64,000 nt of DNA from Bacillota bacterium. Its GTDB lineage: Bacteria; Bacillota; Clostridia; Tissierellales; MES13. The notes below the pieces were generated by a model. The model was not told the origin of the DNA, ran no database searches, and saw only the letters and a program-made list of their open reading frames with translations. Positions 17,755 through 28,776 of this stretch are shown here, one piece after another; within the stretch, counting starts at the first letter, position 1, and the number at the start of each line of letters is the position of its first letter. Where the stretch lies: contig VEND01000097.1 in NCBI GenBank assembly GCA_009711765.1, forward strand, positions 1-64,000, written 5' to 3'. Both the position numbers and the translations under genes were made by a program.

Positions 17755-19335
17755 ATGAAAACAGTAAAGTTTAATGAACTAAATTTATCAAAACAGTTAG
17801 AAAGAGCAATTCAAGATATGGGGTTTGAAGAGGCAACTCCAATTCAATCTAAATCAATACCGAAATTAATGGAAGGTTTAGATGTAATCGGACAGGCGCA
17901 AACTGGGACAGGGAAAACAGCTTCCTTTGGTATTCCGATTTTAGAAAAAGTAAACACGAAAGATAAAAATGTGCAAGCTTTGATACTTTGTCCAACTAGG
18001 GAGTTAGCTATTCAGGTTTCAGAAGAAATAAGAAGGTTAGGAAAATATAAAAAAGGTATAAAGACCCTTCCAGTCTATGGAGGACAACCGATAAATAGAC
18101 AGATTCGCGCATTAAAAAAGGGAGTTCAAATCGTTATAGGTACTCCTGGTAGAGTTATGGACCATATGCGTAGAAAAACTTTAAAGATTAATAATCTTAA
18201 AATGGTTGTTTTAGATGAAGCTGATGAAATGTTAAATATGGGTTTTAGAGAAGATATAGAAACTATTTTAGATGATACTCCAAATAAAAGACAAACAGTT
18301 TTATTCTCTGCAACGATGCCTAGGGCTATAAAAGATATAGCAAAAAATTACCAAAATAGTCCTAAAACTATAAAAGTAGCTCATAAAATGGTGACTGTTC
18401 CTAGTATAGAACAATATTATTTCGAAATTAAAAGAAGTAATAAATTTGAAATATTAACTAGACTTATAGATATTCATAATCCAAAATTAACCCTAGTATT
18501 TTGTAATACTAAAAAGAAAGTAGATGAATTAGCAGGTCAATTACAAGGAAGAGGCTATTTTTCAGATGCTTTACATGGTGATATGAAACAAAGACAAAGA
18601 GATAGAGTTATGAATAAATTTAGAAAAGGAAATGTTGATGTATTAGTAGCTACTGATGTTGCAGCAAGGGGTATAGATGTTGATGATATCGAGTTAGTTA
18701 TTAATTATGATGTTCCACAGGATGAAGAATACTACGTTCATAGGATAGGTAGAACTGGAAGAGCTGGACGTTCAGGAAAGGCTTATACTTTCGTAGTGGG
18801 AAGGGAAGTATATAAGTTAAAGGACATTAAAAAATATACAAAAACTAAGATTAAAAGAAGGAAAGCACCATCAGTAAGCGATGTTGAAGAAGCAAAATCA
18901 AGAATAATATTAAATCGAATTAAAGATATAGTCGATAATGATAATTTAAGTAAAGAAACCCATTTAATAGAAAAGTTAATTGATCAAGATTATACATCTA
19001 TTGATGTAGCTGCAGGGTTACTTAAAATGGTTATGGGACAACAGGAACAAGAAGAAGTAGCAGAAGACGAATTTGAAGATACAGGTGCTGAACCGGGGAT
19101 GGTAAGATTATTTATAAATATAGGTAAAAAGCAAAAGGTAAGACCTAAAGATGTTTTAGGAGCTATTGCAGGAGAAACTGGAATGCCAGGAGAAGTAATA
19201 GGTACTATTGATATCTTTAATAATTATACTTTTGTTGAAGTACCTAAAGAATATGCTAAAAAAGTATTAAAGGTAATGAAGAAAAATAGAATTAAGGGTA
19301 AATCCATTAGTATAGAGCCTGCAAATAAAAAATAA
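17755..19335 (+). CDS. DEAD/DEAH-box RNA helicase with DbpA-type RNA-binding domain
   Basis: GQAQTGTGKTASFGIP, PTRELA, VLDEADEML, SATMP, HRIGRTGRAG. Confidence 0.95.
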   Translation: MKTVKFNELNLSKQLERAIQDMGFEEATPIQSKSIPKLMEGLDVIGQAQTGTGKTASFGIPILEKVNTKDKNVQALILCPTRELAIQVSEEIRRLGKYKKGIKTLPVYGGQPINRQIRALKKGVQIVIGTPGRVMDHMRRKTLKINNLKMVVLDEADEMLNMGFREDIETILDDTPNKRQTVLFSATMPRAIKDIAKNYQNSPKTIKVAHKMVTVPSIEQYYFEIKRSNKFEILTRLIDIHNPKLTLVFCNTKKKVDELAGQLQGRGYFSDALHGDMKQRQRDRVMNKFRKGNVDVLVATDVAARGIDVDDIELVINYDVPQDEEYYVHRIGRTGRAGRSGKAYTFVVGREVYKLKDIKKYTKTKIKRRKAPSVSDVEEAKSRIILNRIKDIVDNDNLSKETHLIEKLIDQDYTSIDVAAGLLKMVMGQQEQEEVAEDEFEDTGAEPGMVRLFINIGKKQKVRPKDVLGAIAGETGMPGEVIGTIDIFNNYTFVEVPKEYAKKVLKVMKKNRIKGKSISIEPANKK

Positions 19336-19338
19336 TTT

Positions 19339-19366
19339 TAAAACTGCTTTTAAAAGCAGTTTTTTA
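19339..19366 (+). terminator. Intrinsic terminator
   Basis: AAAACTGCTTTTAAAAGCAGTTTTTTA. Confidence 0.75.
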
Positions 19367-19501
19367 TTTTGTCCAAATTAATATTTATTAAATTAATTAC
19401 ATTAAAAACCTTATAATAAAAAGATGTGACTTAGTGAATAATAAGTATATTTTTAATGAAAAATAAGAAAGAATAATAATAACTATACTGGAGGAAATCA
19501 T

Positions 19502-20731
19502 ATGAAATTAGTTTCAGGAGATATGGTTTGGACAAATCTAAGTAATATACCTATTAAATATAATTATTTAGACAAAAACATAGAATGTGATGTACTTATA
19601 ATAGGAGCAGGAGTAACTGGCGCTATAGCTTCTTATTATTTAACTAAAGAAAATATAAATACAGTTATGGTAGATAAAAATATAGTAGGTTATGGAAGCA
19701 CAAGGGCATCAACATCTATTTTACAATATGAAATAGATACTGATTTAGTTGGGTTAAAGGGTTTAATAGGTGAAAAAAAGGCAGTTAGAGGATTTAAATT
19801 GTGTGAAAAGGCAGTTTATGATATAAAAAATATAGTTAATGATCTTGATGATGATTGTGATTTTACATTAAAAGAGTGCTTTTATTATACAAAAAACTCT
19901 TCAGAAGTTGACTTATTAAAAAAAGAATATCAGTTAAGAAAAAAACATGGTTTTGATGTAGAATTTTTAGGAAAGGAAAAATCTAAAAAGTATTTTTCTT
20001 TTCCTATAGAAGGTGGTATTTATTCAAACAAAGGAGCAGCTCAAATAAATCCTTATAAGTTTACCCATGCCTTAATAAATAAAGCAAGAAAAAAGAGTCT
20101 TAGAGTTTATGAAAATACTAGGATAGATAAATATTTTATAGAAAATGATCATGTAGTATTAAAAACTAATAATGATTTTTTAATAAAAGCAAAAAAAGTT
20201 ATAATAGCTACAGGTTATGAAGGTAAAGATTTTATAAAAAAAGACATTGTTAATCTTACTAGAACATTTACAATAGTAACTAAACCAGTAAAGAAATTTC
20301 TAGGTTGGTTTAATACATCTATAATTAGGGATAATGAGGATAGTTATACTTATTTAAGGACGACTAAGGATAATAGAATAATTATAGGTGGAGAAGATAT
20401 TAAAATAGGTAATGAAAACAGTAAAATATCTAATTTAACAAATGATGACTTAATTGCAAAGAAAAAGTATGATATATTATCTAATAAACTTAAAGGATAT
20501 TTTCCAGGGATAAATGATATTGAAATAGAATATAGATTCAGCGGAGTTTTTGGAGTCACTAAGGATGGTCTTCCATATATAGGTGAGTATGATAAATGTC
20601 CTAATTTTTATTTTTGTCTTGGATATGGTTCAAATGGTATAATCTACTCAGTATTAGGAGGACAGATAAATAGAGATATTATCTTAAACAAAGATAATCC
20701 AGATAAAGAATTATTTAAATTTAATCGATAA
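19502..20731 (+). CDS. FAD-dependent oxidoreductase (DAO family)
   Basis: CDVLIIGAGVTGAIASYYL; C-terminal GLPYIGEYDKCPNFYFCLGYGSNGI. Confidence 0.9.
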   Translation: MKLVSGDMVWTNLSNIPIKYNYLDKNIECDVLIIGAGVTGAIASYYLTKENINTVMVDKNIVGYGSTRASTSILQYEIDTDLVGLKGLIGEKKAVRGFKLCEKAVYDIKNIVNDLDDDCDFTLKECFYYTKNSSEVDLLKKEYQLRKKHGFDVEFLGKEKSKKYFSFPIEGGIYSNKGAAQINPYKFTHALINKARKKSLRVYENTRIDKYFIENDHVVLKTNNDFLIKAKKVIIATGYEGKDFIKKDIVNLTRTFTIVTKPVKKFLGWFNTSIIRDNEDSYTYLRTTKDNRIIIGGEDIKIGNENSKISNLTNDDLIAKKKYDILSNKLKGYFPGINDIEIEYRFSGVFGVTKDGLPYIGEYDKCPNFYFCLGYGSNGIIYSVLGGQINRDIILNKDNPDKELFKFNR

Positions 20732-20825
20732 AGTCAGTCAAATTAGGCTGACTTTTATTTGTGTATAATTTTATCATTAGTTATAATTAATTTAAATAAA
20801 AGAAAATCATTTAAAGGATGATAAT

Positions 20826-21878
20826 ATGAACTTAGATAAAAATAAAGTAGTTGTAGGTTTAAGTGGTGGAGTTGATAGTACAGTAGCAGCTTATTTACTT
20901 AAAAAGAAAGGATATGATGTAATAGGGATTACTTTTAAACTTTCTGAAGAGTTTAATATTTATGAAGCTAAGAAAGTTTCTGAAAAATTAAATATTCCTT
21001 TATATATAAAAGACTATAGTGAAGAATTTGATTTAGTCGTAAAAAGTGAGTTTGCTAGAGAATATCTCAAAGGTAGGACGCCTAATCCTTGTGTTACATG
21101 TAATAAATACATAAAATATGATAAAATGCTTAAATTTGCTAAAAGTATAGGAGCATATTATATTGCAACAGGTCACTATGCTAATATTATATACGATAAA
21201 AGTATTAATAGATACAAAATATATAAGTGTAAAATTAATTTAAAAGATCAATCATATGTATTATATTCATTACCACAAAACATTTTAAAGCATACTTTAT
21301 TACCCCTTGGAAATTTCAAATCAAAAAAGGATGTAAGGGATATTGCAAAACTTATAGATATAAATATTTCAGAAAAAAAGGAAAGTAAAGGTATTTGTTT
21401 TATACCTAATAATGATTATGTTTCTTATATAAAAAATAAATTTAAAGGAGAGATTTTAAAGGGAAACATAGTAGATTTAAATGGTAATGTTTTAGGAAAA
21501 CATGATGGGATAATAAATTATACCATAGGACAAAGAAAGGGACTTGGTGATTTCAATAAGAGGATGTATGTGATAGATATTAATCCAGATAAAAACGAAG
21601 TTATTTTAGGAAGTGATAATGATACCTTTGTAAAGGGGCTTATAGCTAAAGAAGCTAACTTTATATTATCTGATAAACTAAAAAAGGATATAAAAGTTAA
21701 AGCTAATATAAGTCAACACGGATTTTTATTTGATTGCAAAGTTTTTAATTACGAAAAAGAAAAAATTAAAGTTATATTTGAAAAAAAAGTAAGATCAGTA
21801 GCGCCTGGACAGTCTATCGTATTTTATGATGATGATAAATTAATAGGAGGTGCAGTAATAGATTATATAATAAAGTAA
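20826..21878 (+). CDS. mnmA: tRNA 2-thiouridine(34) synthase MnmA
   Basis: VVVGLSGGVDSTVAAYLLKKKGYDVIGI, PNPCVTCNKYIKYDKM, ATGHYA, YTIGQRKGLG. Confidence 0.93.
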   Translation: MNLDKNKVVVGLSGGVDSTVAAYLLKKKGYDVIGITFKLSEEFNIYEAKKVSEKLNIPLYIKDYSEEFDLVVKSEFAREYLKGRTPNPCVTCNKYIKYDKMLKFAKSIGAYYIATGHYANIIYDKSINRYKIYKCKINLKDQSYVLYSLPQNILKHTLLPLGNFKSKKDVRDIAKLIDINISEKKESKGICFIPNNDYVSYIKNKFKGEILKGNIVDLNGNVLGKHDGIINYTIGQRKGLGDFNKRMYVIDINPDKNEVILGSDNDTFVKGLIAKEANFILSDKLKKDIKVKANISQHGFLFDCKVFNYEKEKIKVIFEKKVRSVAPGQSIVFYDDDKLIGGAVIDYIIK

Positions 21879-21940
21879 ATATCCCTAACTATTTTTAAAG
21901 CATATACTATTATAAAAATAGTTTAAAAAGGGATGATAAT

Positions 21941-22552
21941 ATGAGTCTTGTTAAATTTCCATTGTGTATTAAAACTCAATTATATTTAAAACCAAGGATA
22001 AAGATGTATTATCCTTTAGTTTATGGATTATGTGATTATATAATACAACAGAAGATAAATGGTCAAATATATAAAAAAATGTTTTATTTATTTAATGAAG
22101 TAAGACATCTTAATTTACCTACTAATATTGAAGGTTCTTATGAGATAAAAACAAATGAAAGGAATGTATTAAGTTTATCTTTAACAGCTTTAGGAGATTT
22201 TAAAGGAGCCCATCCTAAAACAGTAATTAAATCTCTTAACTTTGATGTAAATATAGGTCAAAACTATCCATTAAAGGATTTATTTAAACCTGGAAGCGAT
22301 TATATTGAAAGGATATCAGATATAATAAAAAAAGAAATTAACGAAAGAGAAATACCTTTAATAGAAGATTTTAAATCAATAAGACCTAATCAGGATTATT
22401 ATATAGCCGATAAAAATTTAGTAATATATTTTCAACAGTATGAAATATCACCATATTATGTTGGATTTCCTTACTTTTCAATACCTATTTATTATTTAGA
22501 AGATATTATTAAGGAAAATAGTATATTAGAAAGAATGATTCGTTTCTTTTAA
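21941..22552 (+). CDS. DUF3298/RsiV-like domain protein
   Basis: SLSLTALGDFKGAHPKTVIKSLNFDVNIGQNYPLKDLFKPGSDYIERISDIIKKEI. Confidence 0.7.
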   Translation: MSLVKFPLCIKTQLYLKPRIKMYYPLVYGLCDYIIQQKINGQIYKKMFYLFNEVRHLNLPTNIEGSYEIKTNERNVLSLSLTALGDFKGAHPKTVIKSLNFDVNIGQNYPLKDLFKPGSDYIERISDIIKKEINEREIPLIEDFKSIRPNQDYYIADKNLVIYFQQYEISPYYVGFPYFSIPIYYLEDIIKENSILERMIRFF

Positions 22553-22580
22553 CAGACCAACTTGGTCTGTTAACTTTTTT
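22551..22580 (+). terminator. Intrinsic terminator
   Basis: AACAGACCAACTTGGTCTGTTAACTTTTTT. Confidence 0.75.
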
Positions 22581-22659
22581 AGAAAAATTTTAAAAAACAT
22601 GACATTTGTCCTTTAAAATATTTAAAGTATGAAATATACTATTTGAGGGAGGAAGGAAG

Positions 22660-23340
22660 ATGAAAAGAATATATGATGAAAAACTACTTAAATATTATAT
22701 AGAAATATTTAGAATATATGATTACTTAGATGGTGATATACTTGAAGATATGAAGCTATTTAAGTATGAAAAAGGAGAAGTAGTTTATAAAGAAAATGAT
22801 AAGATTAATTATTTTTACTTTTTAGTAAAGGGCAGATTAAAGATATATGTATTGCAGGAAAATGGAAAAAAGTTATTGCTTCGTTTTAATAAACCCTTGG
22901 CAATTTTAGGTGATTTAGAATATTTAAATAATTACACAATAAAAACTAATGTTGAGTCTTTAGATAGTTCTTTACTTATAGGTATTGATATTAATGTATT
23001 AAGAGAAAAGACAAAGGATAATATCAAATTTTATAGATTTATTATAAAAAATTTGAGTCATAAGTTATATACTATATCTAATTCATCTTCCATTAATTTA
23101 CTATACCCAGTAAAAAATAGGTTTGCTAGTTATTTAGTATCAGTATTAGATGGTACTAAAAAAGAGATAATGACAAGCAATTATATAGAATTAGCAAATC
23201 TTTTAGGAACAAGTTATAGACAATTAAATAGAGTTATAAATGATTTAATTGAAAATGGTATTATAATTAAAGAAAATAAAGAAATAAAAATTATAGATTA
23301 TAATAAGTTAAAAACATTATCTAAAGGTTTATATAAATAA
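22660..23340 (+). CDS. Crp/Fnr family transcriptional regulator
   Basis: cNMP-binding fold plus C-terminal HTH IELANLLGTSYRQLNRVINDLIENGII. Confidence 0.85.
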   Translation: MKRIYDEKLLKYYIEIFRIYDYLDGDILEDMKLFKYEKGEVVYKENDKINYFYFLVKGRLKIYVLQENGKKLLLRFNKPLAILGDLEYLNNYTIKTNVESLDSSLLIGIDINVLREKTKDNIKFYRFIIKNLSHKLYTISNSSSINLLYPVKNRFASYLVSVLDGTKKEIMTSNYIELANLLGTSYRQLNRVINDLIENGIIIKENKEIKIIDYNKLKTLSKGLYK

Positions 23341-23350
23341 GGAGGGTTTT

Positions 23351-23782
23351 ATGGTAAAGGGGATTATATACTCAGTATTAGCCGGTGTATTAATATGTAT
23401 TCAAGGAATTTTTAACACAAGAGCAAGTGAAAAAATGGGGCTTTGGACAACTAATTTTTTAGTTCATGGTTCAGGAATGTTGGCTGTTTTTATTATTTTA
23501 TTACTCCTTGGAAATAATGGCTTAACAAGCTTTACTAAAGTTAATAAATTATATCTTTTAGGTGGAGTTATAGGAGTTGTTATAGTATTTAGTGTAATGA
23601 AAGGAATAACCCTTTTAGGGGCTAGTTATTCAATAACTATAGTATTAATTGTTCAAATAATTATATCAGCTTTTATAAGTAATTATGGCTTGTTTAATGA
23701 AGCGGTAATTTCTTTAGATATCACTAAGATTATAGGGTTAGGTTTTATGGTGCTTGGTATAGTATTGTTTCAATTAAGATAA
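23351..23782 (+). CDS. DMT family transporter (DUF606/YdcZ-like)
   Basis: Four-to-five TM, ICIQGIFNTRASEKMGLWTTNFLVHGSG. Confidence 0.8.
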   Translation: MVKGIIYSVLAGVLICIQGIFNTRASEKMGLWTTNFLVHGSGMLAVFIILLLLGNNGLTSFTKVNKLYLLGGVIGVVIVFSVMKGITLLGASYSITIVLIVQIIISAFISNYGLFNEAVISLDITKIIGLGFMVLGIVLFQLR

Positions 23783-24403
23783 TTTTAATATGGTTTCTTT
23801 AATTTCTTTATCTGTTACTTGCTTAAATTCATGATAATAATTTCCTACAGAATAAAACTTATTAGGTACATATAAACAAATAACTTCATCAACTTCTTTT
23901 TTTAATTTATCTATAGATATCTTAGGAGCAACAGGTACAGCTATTATTATTTTTTTTGCCTTTTGTTTTTTTAATGATTTAATAGCAGCTTTTATTGTAA
24001 ATCCTGTGGCTATACCATCGTCAATTATTATAACAGTTTTATTTTCTAAATTAGGAAACTTTTTATTTGGTCTATATTTTTCTATACGTTTACGGATTTC
24101 TTTTAATTGTAATAAAACTTCTCTTTGTATATATTCCTTTGAAATATTTAATTTTTTTACATAATTATTATCAATGAAATATGTCCCATCGGATGAAACT
24201 GCGCCTATAGCAATTTCTTTATTTGAGGGTGCTCCAATTTTTCTTGGCATTAAAAAATCCCAGTCTGAATTAAAGTTTATTATCGTGCTATAAGCAACAA
24301 TTAAGCCTCCCCTTGGAATAGAAAGGATTATGGGGGAATCTTTTTTATATTTTTCTAGTTTATTTCTTAATTTATTCCCTGCATCTAATCTATTTAAAAA
24401 CAT
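23774..24403 (-). CDS. Phosphoribosyltransferase domain protein
   Basis: PRPP-binding motif VIIIDDGIATGFTIKAA; SD before ATG at 24403. Confidence 0.85.
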   Translation of the reverse strand: MFLNRLDAGNKLRNKLEKYKKDSPIILSIPRGGLIVAYSTIINFNSDWDFLMPRKIGAPSNKEIAIGAVSSDGTYFIDNNYVKKLNISKEYIQREVLLQLKEIRKRIEKYRPNKKFPNLENKTVIIIDDGIATGFTIKAAIKSLKKQKAKKIIIAVPVAPKISIDKLKKEVDEVICLYVPNKFYSVGNYYHEFKQVTDKEIKETILKLS

Positions 24404-24487
24404 TATATCAACTCCTAAAAAAATATAAATATAGTTTATAACTTTTTTAAAAAAATATACAAAAAAAGTCTTCATAAAGAAGACTTT

Positions 24488-25177
24488 TTAACCTAATATT
24501 GAAATAGTTACATCTAAAAGATGCATTTTTTTATCTTTATATTTCCATAAAGAATTAACATATCCTAAAGTATCTGCATTTGATATACCTATAATTCTTT
24601 GTTTTGCTAAGAGTTCAAAACTATTATCTAAAGAGTATTGTATTGGAAAAAGACCTCCTAGATATAATATAGTTCCTTTAGTTGGTTTAATAAGCATACC
24701 ATTATCATCATAAATATTTAATTCTTCATATAAATCTTTTTTATTACTAACATCAATTATAAAGGTTTTATCTAAACTATCATTAGATACCCTAACCTTA
24801 TAATTATTCTCATAATTAATATCAAAATTAAGACCTTTATTAAATTTTTTATCATCAAATAACGGAAAAAGATTATTATTAAGATAACTAAAAAGATAAT
24901 AGTATATATAACCTCCACTACCACCAGTAGGAATACTTAGGAATATATCATTTACATTCATATTATTAAAATCACCTAGAAAAATTTGAGGATTATAGCC
25001 ACCATCAAATTCTAAGGGATAAATATTACACTTACCTGAAAAGCCATCTTTAACAGTTAGTTTCAAATTATATATAAAATTTGAATCAATCTCTTTTTTA
25101 CCTGTTAGATAAATATAATCAGGTATTTTATCTCCGTTAACATCCCCTATTTTAAAATCAGCAATAACATTATTCAT
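24488..25177 (-). CDS. Hypothetical VCBS/FG-GAP-like protein
   Basis: FKIGDVNGDKIPDYIYLTG Ca-binding-like loop. Confidence 0.6.
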   Translation of the reverse strand: MNNVIADFKIGDVNGDKIPDYIYLTGKKEIDSNFIYNLKLTVKDGFSGKCNIYPLEFDGGYNPQIFLGDFNNMNVNDIFLSIPTGGSGGYIYYYLFSYLNNNLFPLFDDKKFNKGLNFDINYENNYKVRVSNDSLDKTFIIDVSNKKDLYEELNIYDDNGMLIKPTKGTILYLGGLFPIQYSLDNSFELLAKQRIIGISNADTLGYVNSLWKYKDKKMHLLDVTISILG

Positions 25178-25197
25178 AGTATCACCCTTTTATTTTT

Positions 25198-26094
25198 TTA
25201 TATTAAAGCAGTACTAAAGTATCTTTCAGCCCTATCAGCTAAAATAGTTACTATGTTTTTATCTTTAGCTTTTTTTGCTATTTTACTTGCAGCCCATATA
25301 TTAGCTCCTGACGATGTACCAACTAAAGCACCCTGAACTTTAGCAATTTTTCTAGCCATATTTATAGCGTCGTCATCACTAACTTCGATAATATCATCTA
25401 TTATAGAAGTATCTAAAATATTAGGGATAAATCCATCACCTATACCTTGAATTTTATGAAGTCCTGGTTCATGTCCTAATAAAGCTGACATGTTTTTAGG
25501 TTCTACTGCAATCACTTTACAATTAGGATTCTTTTCTTTTAAATATTTTCCCACACCAGCTAATGTGCCACCACTTCCAAGGCCAGAAATAAATATATCT
25601 ACTTTACCATTTAATTGTTTCCAAATTTCAGGACCTGTAGTAAGGTAATGACATTTCGGATTATCTGGATTTTCAAATTGTTGAGCTAGAAAAAAATTAC
25701 TATTTTTAGATATTTCTTTTACCTTTTTTATTGCTCCATAAATATTATCTTTACTAGGTGTAAGAATAAGCTTAGCACCTAAGGCTTTTATAATTTTCTT
25801 TCTTTCATCACTCATATTTTCTGGCATTACTATAATAACTTTGTAGCCCTTTTGTACACCTATTAAGGATAAACCTATCCCTGTGTTACCAGAAGTAGGT
25901 TCTATTATTGTCATGCCAGGGTTTAAATCTCCACGTTTTTCAGCTTCTTCTATCATATATTTAGCTATTCTATCCTTTATACTTCCACCAGGATTTAAAA
26001 ATTCAGCTTTAGCATATATATTATATTTAGTCATGTTTTTAAAAGAAATAAGTGGCGTATTACCAATAATGTCTATAATATTTTTATTTAGCAT
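25198..26094 (-). CDS. cysK: Cysteine synthase family PLP enzyme
   Basis: IGNTPLI, NPGGSIKDRIA, PTSGNTGIGLS, GSGGTLAGVGKYLKEKNP, GTSSGANI. Confidence 0.93.
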   Translation of the reverse strand: MLNKNIIDIIGNTPLISFKNMTKYNIYAKAEFLNPGGSIKDRIAKYMIEEAEKRGDLNPGMTIIEPTSGNTGIGLSLIGVQKGYKVIIVMPENMSDERKKIIKALGAKLILTPSKDNIYGAIKKVKEISKNSNFFLAQQFENPDNPKCHYLTTGPEIWKQLNGKVDIFISGLGSGGTLAGVGKYLKEKNPNCKVIAVEPKNMSALLGHEPGLHKIQGIGDGFIPNILDTSIIDDIIEVSDDDAINMARKIAKVQGALVGTSSGANIWAASKIAKKAKDKNIVTILADRAERYFSTALI

Positions 26095-26208
26095 TTTCTC
26101 TCCTCCACATATTTGGTTATAATAATCTATGCTTATTGACTAAAGAAAGTGATAACTATTGTGTTATAATTAACTAATAATAAATAATAAAAAGGGAGAG
26201 AAATAAAT

Positions 26209-27129
26209 TTGATTTTAAGTGTAAGTAGAAGGACAGATATACCCTATTATTATAGTGAATGGTTTATTAATAGATTAAAAGAAGGGTTTGTTTATGTTAG
26301 AAACCCAATGAATTATCATCAAGTAAGTGAAATAGATTTAAGTAAAAATAATATTGATTGTATAGTGTTTTGGACTAAAAATGCAAAAAATATAATACCT
26401 AAATTAAATAAACTATCAGAGTATAATTACTACTTTCAATATACATTAACCCCTTATGATAATAATATAGAAAAGAATTTAAACAAAAAAGATGCATTTA
26501 ATAATTTTATTAAACTTTCAAAATTAATAGGAAAACATAAAGTTATATTAAGATACGATCCAATAATTATTTCAGAAAATATTACAAAGGAATATCACTA
26601 TAAAAAATTTAATAACTTATTAAAAAATCTTAGTAAATATACTGAAAAGTGTATTATAAGTTTTTTAGATATGTATAAAAAAACTAAAAATAATTTAAAG
26701 AATACTAATATAATAAAAATTAGTAATAATGAAAAGATAGAAATTGTTAAGTCATTAAAACAGATTAGTGATAAATATAATATTAAATTAGAATCTTGTT
26801 GTGAAGATTTAGAAATCATTAATAATGGTAAATGTGTAGATGATATATTAATATCAGATATTTTAGGATTTGATATTAAAGTAAATAAAGATAAAAACCA
26901 AAGAAGTAAATGTAATTGTATAGAAAGTATAGATATAGGGACATATAATACCTGTAAAAATAATTGTATATATTGCTATTCAAATTATAGTTATTCTTCT
27001 GTGATAAAGAATGTTAAAAAGCATAATAAGTATTCACCATTATTGATAGGAGAAATAACAAAGGATGATAAGATATATATAAGAGAAGTGAAATCCCTTA
27101 GAAAAAAACAAATGGATTTTCTAGATTAA
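26209..27129 (+). CDS. DUF1848 domain protein
   Basis: SVSRRTDIPYYYSEWFINRLKEGFVYVRNP; C-terminal CIESIDIGTYNTCKNNCIYCY. Confidence 0.85.
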   Translation: MILSVSRRTDIPYYYSEWFINRLKEGFVYVRNPMNYHQVSEIDLSKNNIDCIVFWTKNAKNIIPKLNKLSEYNYYFQYTLTPYDNNIEKNLNKKDAFNNFIKLSKLIGKHKVILRYDPIIISENITKEYHYKKFNNLLKNLSKYTEKCIISFLDMYKKTKNNLKNTNIIKISNNEKIEIVKSLKQISDKYNIKLESCCEDLEIINNGKCVDDILISDILGFDIKVNKDKNQRSKCNCIESIDIGTYNTCKNNCIYCYSNYSYSSVIKNVKKHNKYSPLLIGEITKDDKIYIREVKSLRKKQMDFLD

Positions 27130-27151
27130 ATAGTAAATAAGGAGGTCTCAA

Positions 27152-27934
27152 ATGATAGATTTAAAAGAAGTTTTGAAAAATGTAAAATTATGGGCCAAAA
27201 GGGTAGGTAAGATGCAAAAGGATAATTTAAGGAATGCTGACCTATTAATAAATAAAAAATCAACAGATGTTGATTTAGTAACAGAAGTAGATGAATTATC
27301 AGAAGAGTATATAATAAAAGCTATTGAAAGCACTTATCCTGAACATGGTATATTATCAGAGGAAGCAGGAAAAAAGAATTGTAAATCAGATTATCTATGG
27401 ATAGTAGATCCATTAGATGGTACAACAAATTATGCTCAAGGTTTACCTATTTTTGCAATATCTATAGCATTAAAATATAAAGAAGATTATGTTTTAGGAG
27501 TTATTTATATACCTATGTTAGGTGAATTATTTGAAGCAATAAAGGGAAATGGTGCATATTTAAATGGTAAGCCTATTACTGTTTCAAGTAAGAATAAATT
27601 AAATCAGTGTGTATTAGCTACAGGTTTTCCCTATGATAGAGCTATAAATAAAGATAATAATGCTAATTATTTTGCACATTTTGTACCTAAAGTAAGGGGG
27701 CTTAGAAGAATGGGAGTTGCTGCATATGATTTAGCTAATATTGCTTGTGGTCGGTTAGATGGATTTTGGGAGATTAATTTAAGTTTATGGGATGTTGCAG
27801 CAGGTATTTTAATAATAAAAGAAGCTGATGGATATGTTAAATATTTAGAAGATAAAAGAGGGATTTCTTTAGTAGCAGGAAATGAAAATATATGTAAGAA
27901 CATAATAAAAGAGATAAAAAAAGTAGATAAATAA
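27152..27934 (+). CDS. Inositol monophosphatase family protein
   Basis: LWIVDPLDGTTNYAQGLPIFAISIAL, ILSEEAG. Confidence 0.93.
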   Translation: MIDLKEVLKNVKLWAKRVGKMQKDNLRNADLLINKKSTDVDLVTEVDELSEEYIIKAIESTYPEHGILSEEAGKKNCKSDYLWIVDPLDGTTNYAQGLPIFAISIALKYKEDYVLGVIYIPMLGELFEAIKGNGAYLNGKPITVSSKNKLNQCVLATGFPYDRAINKDNNANYFAHFVPKVRGLRRMGVAAYDLANIACGRLDGFWEINLSLWDVAAGILIIKEADGYVKYLEDKRGISLVAGNENICKNIIKEIKKVDK

Positions 27935-28016
27935 CTTGAAATAATAGGGTATTTAATATATGATATACAGAAATATTATACTTATATATTTTTAATTTTT
28001 TCTATAGGGGGTTTTT

Positions 28017-28739
28017 ATGGTTAATAAAAAAGTTTCTTTGGATTCATATGATTTTATGGCAGAGTATTATTTTAAACATATTGATAACAAAGCTTATAAT
28101 GCCTATTATGAAAGACCAGCTACTTTATCTTTATTACCTGCTGTAAAAGGAAAAAAAGTATTAGATGCAGGTTGTGCAGCCGGATGGTATTCTGAGTGGT
28201 TATTAGATAAAGGAGCGGATGTAACATCAATAGATTTTAGTAAAGAAATGGTTAAGATGACTAAAAAAAGATTAGGTAAAAGAGGAAAAGTAATTAAAGC
28301 TGATTTAAATGAACCATTAGGTTTTATTGAAAAAGGTTCTTTTGATATTATATTAGCATCCTTAGTTTTACATTATATTAAAGATTGGAATATTGTTATG
28401 AAAGAATTTAATAAGACATTAAAACTTTCAGGACATTTAATTTTTTCAGTTCATCATCCATTTATGGATTTTACATATTTTAAAAGAGATAATTATTTTC
28501 AAACTGAATTATTAGAAGATGAATGGGACACCCATAAAGGAAAAACTAAAGTGAAATTTTATAGAAGACCTTTAAAGGATATAATTTCACAAATTCTAGA
28601 TAATGGTTTTACAATAGAAAAGCTAGATGAGCCTATGCCAACAGATAAATTTAAAGAAAATGCTCCTAAAGCCTATAATAAGTTAACAAAAAAACCACAA
28701 TTTTTATTTATTAGAGCTAAAAAGGTAAGGGATATATAA
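28017..28739 (+). CDS. Class I SAM-dependent methyltransferase
   Basis: KVLDAGCAAGWYSEWLLDKGADVTSIDFS. Confidence 0.9.
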   Translation: MVNKKVSLDSYDFMAEYYFKHIDNKAYNAYYERPATLSLLPAVKGKKVLDAGCAAGWYSEWLLDKGADVTSIDFSKEMVKMTKKRLGKRGKVIKADLNEPLGFIEKGSFDIILASLVLHYIKDWNIVMKEFNKTLKLSGHLIFSVHHPFMDFTYFKRDNYFQTELLEDEWDTHKGKTKVKFYRRPLKDIISQILDNGFTIEKLDEPMPTDKFKENAPKAYNKLTKKPQFLFIRAKKVRDI

Positions 28740-28776
28740 TAAATAAGAGATTTTAAAACAGTAAAGGGGGATAATT